A DNA stretch of 64,000 nt from contig JAKSRS010000003.1 in NCBI GenBank assembly GCA_024403515.1, positions 1 through 64,000 of the forward strand, written 5' to 3'. The position numbers and the translations under genes were made by a program. Shown here piece by piece: positions 57,845 through 64,000 of this stretch; position 1 is the first letter of the stretch, and every line of letters starts with the position of its first letter. Below the pieces are notes generated by a model. It ran no database searches, was not told the origin of the DNA, and was given only the letters and a program-made list of their open reading frames with translations. The DNA is from Lachnospiraceae bacterium (GTDB taxonomy: Bacteria; Bacillota; Clostridia; Lachnospirales; Lachnospiraceae).

Positions 57845-59320
57845 ATGAGATCAAGCGGAATACTTATGCCGATATTTTCCCTTCCGTCCAAGTACGGAAT
57901 CGGATGTTTTTCTAAAGAAAGCTATGAATTTGTTGATAAGTTAAAAAAGGCAGGACAGAAAAAGTGGCAGATACTGCCACTTGGCCCTACCGGATACGGG
58001 GATTCCCCTTATCAGTCTTTTTCAACCTTCGCCGGAAATCCCTATTTCATCGATCCTGAAACTTTGGCAAAAGAAGGCTTACTGACAGAAAAAGAGTGCA
58101 AGGAGTATTCCTGCGATAATGGCGATAATAAGATCGATTACGAGAAACTATATCTTAACCGCTTCAAGTTGCTTAAAGCTGCATTTACGCGATTTAAGCC
58201 AACAAAGGAATATTTTTCTTTTGAAAAAGAGAATGAATTCTGGCTTGAAGATTACAGTTTATTTATGGCCATTAAAGACAGCAAGTCCGGTAAAAGCTGG
58301 ACTGAATGGGAGAGTGAGTTAAAAAACCGCAATTCCAAAGCTCTTTTAGATGCAAAAGAACGATTCAGGCAGGAAATGGACTTTTATAAGTTCCAACAGT
58401 ATGAATTTAGATACCAGTGGGATAAGCTACATAAGTATGCTAATGAGTGTGGAGTAGAAATTGTTGGAGATATTCCCATATATGTTGCTCTGGATAGTTC
58501 GGATGCCTGGGCAAATCCCAAGCTCTTTCAGTTTGATGAAAACAATCTGCCGACAAAGGTAGCCGGCTGCCCTCCCGATGCTTTTTCAGCAACGGGACAG
58601 CTTTGGGGAAATCCCTTGTTTGACTGGGAATACCACAAATCCACGGATTACCACTGGTGGATTGATCGAATCAAAAACTGCTTAAAGCTTTATGATATTG
58701 TTCGAATAGATCACTTTAGAGGATTTGATGAATATTATGCAATTCCTTATGGTGATAAAACAGCCGAGTTTGGTAAATGGATGAAGGGTCCCGGCATGGA
58801 TCTTTTTAACGCAATAAAAAAGCAACTAGGGGAGTTGAATATAATTGCCGAAGACCTTGGTTTTTTAACCGATTCCGTCATCAAACTTCTTTCAGACTCG
58901 GGATTTCCCGGAATGAAAGTATTGCAGTTTGCTTTTGATTCAAGAGAACCAAGCAATTATCTTCCTCACACATACACAAATAACTGTGTCGTATATACAG
59001 GAACTCACGATAATACAACAACAAGAGCCTGGTACTCTGAAATAAGTAAAGATAGCAGAGATTATGCCAAGAAATATATTCACAAGCATGAGCTTGACGA
59101 AGACACACTCGCATGGGACTTTATTTCCATGGCAATGTCCAGCGTTGCAAACTTATGTATCATTCCCCTGCAGGATTATTTATGTCTTGGAGCAGAAGGC
59201 CGAATAAACCAGCCATCAACACTCGGTGGAAACTGGGTATGGAGAATGGACAAGGACGCTTTTAGCGATGACCTTGCAATGAGAATAAAAGAATTGACCA
59301 CCTTATATGGTCGAGACTAA
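57845..59320 (+). CDS. malQ: 4-alpha-glucanotransferase (amylomaltase, GH77)
   Basis: It transfers alpha-1,4-glucan segments between maltodextrins, making longer chains for the phosphorylase (491 residues). GH77 marks include GILMPIFSLPSKYGIGCF, WQILPLGPTGYGDSPYQSF, the nucleophile Asp in DIVRIDHFRGFDEYY, the acid Glu in IIAEDLGFLT, and GTHDNTTTRAW. The ATG is 2 bases after the glgP stop, with GGAGAG inside the glgP end, so the two are coupled. Confidence 0.96.
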   Translation: MRSSGILMPIFSLPSKYGIGCFSKESYEFVDKLKKAGQKKWQILPLGPTGYGDSPYQSFSTFAGNPYFIDPETLAKEGLLTEKECKEYSCDNGDNKIDYEKLYLNRFKLLKAAFTRFKPTKEYFSFEKENEFWLEDYSLFMAIKDSKSGKSWTEWESELKNRNSKALLDAKERFRQEMDFYKFQQYEFRYQWDKLHKYANECGVEIVGDIPIYVALDSSDAWANPKLFQFDENNLPTKVAGCPPDAFSATGQLWGNPLFDWEYHKSTDYHWWIDRIKNCLKLYDIVRIDHFRGFDEYYAIPYGDKTAEFGKWMKGPGMDLFNAIKKQLGELNIIAEDLGFLTDSVIKLLSDSGFPGMKVLQFAFDSREPSNYLPHTYTNNCVVYTGTHDNTTTRAWYSEISKDSRDYAKKYIHKHELDEDTLAWDFISMAMSSVANLCIIPLQDYLCLGAEGRINQPSTLGGNWVWRMDKDAFSDDLAMRIKELTTLYGRD

Positions 59321-59333
59321 TAGTTACATGCTT

Positions 59334-59427
59334 AAAAAAAAGAGTTGAATTTAAGTACCGTCCTTCAAATGGTTAGATTAAAATTTAACCATCTGAGTTG
59401 GCACATGAAATTCAGCTCTTTTTTTAA
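59334..59427 (+). terminator. Large terminator structure after malQ
   Basis: Outer arms AAAAAAAGAGTTGAATTT and AAATTCAGCTCTTTTTTT (paired with one mismatch) enclose an inner hairpin AAATGGTTA/TTAACCAT. The size (about 90 bases) is larger than a simple terminator, but a T-run ends it. The rest of the gap to 59615 is AT-rich and shows no supported gene. Confidence 0.75.
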
Positions 59428-59615
59428 TTATTTTGAAGACTTAGTTTTTGCCAATGAACCAATAATTGATAGCATAGAAACTACAAATAATTACAAGTGC
59501 CAAAAGAAAGTATATAATAGAAATGCCGACTTAATGCCTTCTTAATCAGTTTGAGTGTTTCATATTAATAGAAGGCTGATATATAATCAGAATAGATTAA
59601 AACGGAGGGAAAAGA

Positions 59616-60302
59616 ATGTATAACATATTAATCTGCGACGACGAAAAAGATATCGTTAATGCTTTAAAGATTTATCTTATAAATCCTGAGTACAATATGA
59701 TTGAAGCAAGCAATGGACAGGAAGCTTTAGATATTGTTTCAAGAGAAGATATTCATCTTGTTCTTATGGACATCATGATGCCGGTTATGGACGGAATCAC
59801 AGCTCTTACAAAAATTCGTGAAGTTAGCAATGTTCCCGTTATTTTACTTACTGCTAAAAGTGAAGATATGGATAAGGTATTAGGACTTACAGTTGGTGCA
59901 GATGACTACATTACTAAGCCCTTCAATCCTGTAGAAGTAGGAGCACGCGTTAAATCACAGCTTAGACGCTACATGCAGTTAGGCGGCGGAAACATTAAGC
60001 CTGATACTATTACGATTGGTTCTATTGAAGTAAACGATATAACCAAGGAAGTACTTGTAGATGGTGAAGCAGTTACTCTTACTCCCAAGGAATATGATAT
60101 TTTACTTCTTCTTATGAGTAATCCCGGAAAGGTTTTTTCTCCCAAGGAAATTTACAGACGTGTCTGGAAAGAAAATCCCTATAGTTCGGATAATACTGTA
60201 GCGGTTCATATCAGACACCTTCGTGAGAAGATAGAAATTAATCCTGCAGAACCAAGATACTTAAAGGTAATCTTTGGACAGGGCTATAAAATGGAGGGTT
60301 AA
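59616..60302 (+). CDS. OmpR/VanR-type response regulator
   Basis: A 228-residue regulator. The receiver has CDDEKDIV, the phospho-acceptor Asp in LVLMDIMMPVMDG (about residue 52) and Lys in DYITKPFNP. The C-terminal winged helix (about 130-226) has LTPKEYDILLLLMSNPGKVF and SSDNTVAVHIRHLREKIE. The sequence is close to VanR-like regulators common in Lachnospiraceae; that does not by itself mean vancomycin resistance, and no vanHAX genes are here. The kinase gene follows after 3 bases. Confidence 0.93.
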   Translation: MYNILICDDEKDIVNALKIYLINPEYNMIEASNGQEALDIVSREDIHLVLMDIMMPVMDGITALTKIREVSNVPVILLTAKSEDMDKVLGLTVGADDYITKPFNPVEVGARVKSQLRRYMQLGGGNIKPDTITIGSIEVNDITKEVLVDGEAVTLTPKEYDILLLLMSNPGKVFSPKEIYRRVWKENPYSSDNTVAVHIRHLREKIEINPAEPRYLKVIFGQGYKMEG

Positions 60303-60305
60303 GAG

Positions 60306-62021
60306 TTGAAAAATAAGCTTATTCAGCTTACATGGTTTAAATTTCTTTCTTTTGTCCTGATGATGTTTGGAAGCCTGATATTTTTAGGCTCAGTAATCAT
60401 TATTTCCATACTTGCAGATAATGGTATTTATTATCAGAACGAAAACGAGTATATATCTCAAATCCGTGATTCATATACAGAGCTTACAGATGAAGAGCTG
60501 ATGATTTCAAATATTGAATCCGGATATATAGAAGGAAGCACAGCTAATCAGAGAATATACTTTGATGATGTTAGAATGGAAAAGGATATTGAGCTGATCT
60601 CGTTTGGATATGGAATCCGATTCTGGATCATTGCTGTGGCAGTAATTGGTCTTGTAGTATTTGCAGCCTTCTTTGTTTGCCTTATGTGTGGTGCAGGAAG
60701 GCATAGGGACGTGGCAAGCGTAGAACCCGGTTGGGATTATAAGCTATGGTTTGATATTGAATTGATATTTTCAGCGATAGCAGTTCTTTTTAGTGCAGAG
60801 CTTTTATCAAGTACATTTCTTGATATCTATGATCCTATATCACTTGTAATATTAACCTGCTGCTTTATTATGGACGAAGCAATTGTCGTTGGTTTATGTA
60901 TGAGCTTTGCAGTAAGAATTAAGCTCGGAAAATGGTGGGATGGTACCTTCTTATACAGATGCATAATCAAACCACTAACCTGGTTATTTAAGTATATGTT
61001 TTCCGCTTTTGGAAAAATCCCGATTGTATGGAAAACAACCATTATTGTTGTCACATATATAATCCTTAACTGTTTGATTACTTCTCATCTGAATATTTAC
61101 TTTGATACGGAAGCAGTGGTTGCATGGTATGTTATCCAGTTACTTGTTATCGCACCGATAGTTATCAGCTTTTCATACCAGTTAAAGAAGCTTGAAATTG
61201 CAGGTGAAGAATTATCTAAAGGTGATCTTGATTACAAGATTGATACTAAAGGTCTTCGCTGGGAAATCAAAAAGCACGCTGAAAATTTAAATTCTATCGG
61301 TGACGGAATGGGTCAGGCGGTAATGGAAAGAACTAAAAGCGATCGTATGAAGACAGAGCTTATTTCAAATGTCTCACACGATATTAAAACTCCGCTTACC
61401 TCCATAATTAACTACACCAATCTGATTTCACGCGAGGAATGTGATAACCCCAAGATTATGGAGTATACAGAGGTTTTACATCGAAATTCCGAAAGACTTA
61501 AAAGACTAATGGAAGATATTATTGAAGCTTCCAAGGCTTCGACAGGAAATCTTGATGTAAACTTAGAGCCTTGTGATGCAAGTATTATTATCAATCAGAT
61601 TGTTGGTGAGTTTGAAGAAAAATTTGAAACTAAAGGACTTACAGTAATCGTTAAAGAACCCGAAGAAAGTATTAGCATAATGGCTGATGCAAGAAGACTT
61701 TGGAGAGTATTTGATAATCTGTTTAATAACATTTTTAAATATGCCATGCCCGGTACGAGAGTATATGTGACTCTTGAAAGAATAAGTGACAGGGTAGTAT
61801 TTATCTTAAAGAATACCTCGGCAGTTGAACTTGATATCGATCCTGATGAATTAATGGAGAGATTTGTAAGAGCAGATGCTTCAAGAAATACAGAGGGTAA
61901 CGGTCTTGGTCTATCGATAGCTAAAAGCCTTACTGAACTTCAGAAAGGAACTTTTCGCTTATCAATAGACGGTGACCTGTTTAAAGCGATTATTTCTTTT
62001 CCCTATATAGAGAATCCTTAA
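60306..62021 (+). CDS. VanS-like sensor histidine kinase
   Basis: A 571-residue membrane kinase that starts at a TTG codon with GGAGGG 7 bases upstream. The first membrane segment is near 15-37; several more (about 100-290) form a multi-pass sensor part. A HAMP-like region follows, then the HisKA motif SNVSHDIKTPLTSIINYTNL (His about 363) and the HATPase with FDNLFNNIFKYAMPGTR and GNGLGLSIAKSL. The paired regulator is directly upstream. Its last 32 bases overlap the convergent glycosyltransferase gene. Confidence 0.92.
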   Translation: MKNKLIQLTWFKFLSFVLMMFGSLIFLGSVIIISILADNGIYYQNENEYISQIRDSYTELTDEELMISNIESGYIEGSTANQRIYFDDVRMEKDIELISFGYGIRFWIIAVAVIGLVVFAAFFVCLMCGAGRHRDVASVEPGWDYKLWFDIELIFSAIAVLFSAELLSSTFLDIYDPISLVILTCCFIMDEAIVVGLCMSFAVRIKLGKWWDGTFLYRCIIKPLTWLFKYMFSAFGKIPIVWKTTIIVVTYIILNCLITSHLNIYFDTEAVVAWYVIQLLVIAPIVISFSYQLKKLEIAGEELSKGDLDYKIDTKGLRWEIKKHAENLNSIGDGMGQAVMERTKSDRMKTELISNVSHDIKTPLTSIINYTNLISREECDNPKIMEYTEVLHRNSERLKRLMEDIIEASKASTGNLDVNLEPCDASIIINQIVGEFEEKFETKGLTVIVKEPEESISIMADARRLWRVFDNLFNNIFKYAMPGTRVYVTLERISDRVVFILKNTSAVELDIDPDELMERFVRADASRNTEGNGLGLSIAKSLTELQKGTFRLSIDGDLFKAIISFPYIENP

Positions 62022-63165
62022 CAAATATAATTGAATACCAGATATAAAGACAAAGGTTCATTATTCCCAGATGTGAAAGCTCAATCGGTGCAACAAAAAG
62101 ATAAATCGAGTAAGTTGCAATCGATGTAAGAGTAAGTAAAAAGCAGGGAATAATGGACTTTTTATTTTTAAACATATAAAGGATTGCAAGGATTTCATAA
62201 ATGTATCCGTAACGCTCGTGCATGGCAGGAAGGAAGAAAACTGCTGAATAAGTAAGAATTAAGGCAAACCCAATGAAGTTTGTCGCATTCATATTAATCT
62301 TATTTTTAATTGCAAAAATCATCCAGCCTGCAAGAACGGCTACAGTTATAACCATTGCAATAGGTCTGATATATTCATAGTACTTCTGCTGATAGTTAAA
62401 AGCCATGCATAACCAGAAGCTGGGATAGTCCATCATGATGCATTTGTATTCTTCGGTCTGTTCAAAGAAGAGCTTAAAACCTGTAAGAAAGCCTCTTCCT
62501 GAGATTATGGCGGGAAGAGTTGTAACCCACATCACGGCAGGAACGATTGCGAAGTGAAGGACGGAAAATTTCTTTTTATAAAAGTATATGAATAAAAAGA
62601 AAGGAAGTATAAACACGGTTTGAAGCTTAAAAGAAAAAGCTATGCCCAAAACGGCCATGGAAGCAATATGCTTTTCTTTATATAAAAGGTAAACGGCAAG
62701 GATGACAAAGAAAGTGTATATTGAATCACACTGTCCCCACATAGCAGAGTTTAAAGCTACTACGGGTGAAAGCCATACCAGGCTAAAGGCAAAAGCCGCA
62801 AGCTTAAAGTCTGAAGAAACGCTTCCCTTTTTTACGATGTAGGCAATTAGTAAGGCAAGAAGAAAATCGAAAAGTGTACTAAAGAGTTTATATGCGTACA
62901 AAGGAATGATAGGAGTGTACGAAAATAAGGCTACTATTGTCTGGAAAAGTACGTTATAGTCACCAACCTGGGTTCCAAGGGCTTTTAGGCCACCCATTGA
63001 TTTTATTTCATCGTACCATCTTAAGTAGTCATAGTAAGAATCTTCGCTGACGAAATATCTCATTGTAATGCGCATATATGCACCAAATAAGAAGGCTGCT
63101 GCCATTATGCAGATATCGAGATGCTTTTCAATAAATACTAAGAATTTCTTTTCAAAAGAAAACAT
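61990..63165 (-). CDS. Gpi18-like mannosyltransferase-type GT-C membrane protein
   Basis: A 391-residue protein with about 9-10 membrane segments. Family-like marks are RYFVSEDSYYDYLRWYDEIK after the first membrane segment (the outer acidic loop), then WGQCDSIYTFFVILAVYLLY (about 140) and IAFSFKLQTVFILPFFLFIY. This pattern fits the Gpi18/COG5542 group of lipid-linked sugar transferases. The sugar and acceptor are unknown. It lies opposite the kinase gene with overlapping 3' ends, and the next gene on the other side is a sugar aminotransferase, which suggests the start of a surface-polysaccharide region. Confidence 0.75.
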   Translation of the reverse strand: MFSFEKKFLVFIEKHLDICIMAAAFLFGAYMRITMRYFVSEDSYYDYLRWYDEIKSMGGLKALGTQVGDYNVLFQTIVALFSYTPIIPLYAYKLFSTLFDFLLALLIAYIVKKGSVSSDFKLAAFAFSLVWLSPVVALNSAMWGQCDSIYTFFVILAVYLLYKEKHIASMAVLGIAFSFKLQTVFILPFFLFIYFYKKKFSVLHFAIVPAVMWVTTLPAIISGRGFLTGFKLFFEQTEEYKCIMMDYPSFWLCMAFNYQQKYYEYIRPIAMVITVAVLAGWMIFAIKNKINMNATNFIGFALILTYSAVFFLPAMHERYGYIYEILAILYMFKNKKSIIPCFLLTLTSIATYSIYLFVAPIELSHLGIMNLCLYIWYSIIFVKDSLYREKK

Positions 63166-63354
63166 ATCTAAAGAGTATCCTTTCTATTTGTAAACCTGTG
63201 TATATATTAAAGGTTTCTTTAAGATTCTGCAAATACTTTAGTAATTGGAGCATTTTCCTTTTACAACTAGGACGTTTTCAACTATAATATGTAAGATGCA
63301 ATGATTATGTAATAACATAGATTTATTATACTTATATATATTTTGGAGTGAATT

Positions 63355-64000
63355 ATGAAGGTACAGGCCAACCGCCTTGATCGCGGTTTTTACAAGTATC
63401 AGAAAGAGTTTGAAGACAAGGCTTTAGAGGTTTTAAGATCCGGCTGGTACGTATTGGGAAAAGAAGTATCAAGCTTTGAAGAAGAGTTTGCTTCCTATGT
63501 AGGATCTAAGTACTGCGTAGGTCTTGCAAGTGGTCTTGATGCATTATGGCTTGCTTTTAAGGCACTTGGAATTGGTAAAGGTGATGAGGTAATAGTACAG
63601 GCCAATACCTATATCGCAAGTGTTATGGGTATTACAATTAATGATGCTACACCGGTTTTTTGTGAGCCTGATGAGTATTACAACATAGATGCTGATAAGA
63701 TCGAAAATCTTATTACTGATAAAACCAAGGCCGTGTTAGTTGTTCATCTTTATGGACAGGCCTCAAATATGGATAAGATTAGCAAGATCTGTAAAAAGCA
63801 CAACTTACGATTGGTTGAAGACTGTGCCCAGTCACATGGTTCCTGCTTTAAGGGAAAAATGACCGGTACTTTTTCAGACATCGGCTGTTTTTCTTTTTAC
63901 CCTTCTAAGAATTTGGGAGCATTTGGTGATGCCGGAGCAATTGTTACTGATGATTTAAAAATTGCTGAAGACATGAAAATGCTTAGAAACTATGGTAGCC
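63355..64000 (+). CDS. DegT/DnrJ/EryC1 family sugar aminotransferase (partial, cut by window edge)
   Basis: The first 215 residues of a PLP-dependent enzyme that aminates keto-sugar nucleotides. The PLP lysine is Lys185 in SFYPSKNLGAFGDAGAI, with Asp156, Gln159 and His161 in EDCAQSHGS. VQANTYIASVMGI and NIDADKIENLITDKTKAV resemble the FdtB/QdtB type, which makes 3-amino-3,6-dideoxyhexoses for surface glycans. GGAG lies 7 bases before the ATG at 63355. The frame is open to the last base, and the C-terminal half lies outside the window. It probably starts a surface-sugar cluster. Confidence 0.9.
   Translation, partial: MKVQANRLDRGFYKYQKEFEDKALEVLRSGWYVLGKEVSSFEEEFASYVGSKYCVGLASGLDALWLAFKALGIGKGDEVIVQANTYIASVMGITINDATPVFCEPDEYYNIDADKIENLITDKTKAVLVVHLYGQASNMDKISKICKKHNLRLVEDCAQSHGSCFKGKMTGTFSDIGCFSFYPSKNLGAFGDAGAIVTDDLKIAEDMKMLRNYGS

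Noticed and set aside
59345..59545. A 66-residue open frame after malQ
   Set aside because: It overlaps the terminator structure, has no ribosome site and its sequence looks like chance translation of AT-rich DNA.
59616..62021. Vancomycin resistance system
   Set aside because: The regulator and kinase are VanR/VanS-like, but no vanH, ligase or vanX gene lies nearby; such pairs are common in this group for other roles.

Overview
This window is the replication-origin neighbourhood of a low-GC, Gram-positive anaerobe of the Clostridia, most likely a Lachnospiraceae member (Butyrivibrio/Roseburia-like). The reasons are the classic Firmicutes origin order (rpmH-rnpA-yidD-yidC-jag-mnmE-mnmG-rsmG-parA-parB on one side, dnaA-dnaN-rlbA-recF-gyrB-gyrA on the other), strong AT bias, perfect Firmicutes parS sites, YesM/YesN regulators beside carbohydrate ABC transporters, a two-subunit class I fumarase and families I associate with Lachnospiraceae (DUF3881, DUF4446). 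The genus is inference; no 16S sequence is present.

Layout. 0-12 kb: an rRNA-type promoter firing out of the left edge, a secreted Big2-domain protein, tRNA-Ser(GCU), a GH94 disaccharide phosphorylase, a fumarase-PlsC operon, a DEDDh exonuclease with an extra Cys-rich tail, a CPA2 cation antiporter, and an ECF vitamin-type transporter (S, fused double ATPase, T) that follows tRNA-Arg(CCU) with no visible terminator. 12-26 kb, all minus strand: DUF3881, serS, an HD-GYP phosphodiesterase, DUF4446, parB, parA, two perfect parS sites, a DegS/DegU-like two-component pair, rsmG, mnmG, mnmE, jag, yidC, yidD, rnpA, rpmH. 26.25-28.46 kb: oriC, with clustered DnaA boxes between rpmH and dnaA and a very AT-rich dnaA-dnaN gap. 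28-35.5 kb, plus strand: the dnaN-to-gyrA run. Transcription points away from the origin on both sides for about 10 kb or more.

35.5-47.4 kb: a D,D-carboxypeptidase, a single-aptamer glycine riboswitch in front of an AGCS symporter, trmB, an amino-acid ABC transporter with a DapF-fold racemase/epimerase as its last gene, tRNA-Pro(CGG), a fragment of a YhcG/DUF1016 gene, a LysM protein, and a surface-assembly pair (multi-pass membrane protein plus SGNH hydrolase).

47.5-59.4 kb: an alpha-glucan utilisation island. An AraC-type response regulator and YesM-type kinase overlap a lipoprotein solute-binding protein gene, which suggests a three-part sensor. Next come a sugar-binding lipoprotein and two permeases (no ATPase gene), alpha-glucan phosphorylase and 4-alpha-glucanotransferase. 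A short T-rich motif is shared between the promoter regions of the regulator operon and the transporter operon, and I propose it as the regulator's binding site.

59.4-64 kb: a VanR/VanS-like two-component pair, a convergent Gpi18-like glycosyltransferase whose 3' end overlaps the kinase gene, and the start of a DegT-family sugar aminotransferase cut by the window edge. Three transport operons here share one design: a terminator-like hairpin just after the substrate-binding gene.
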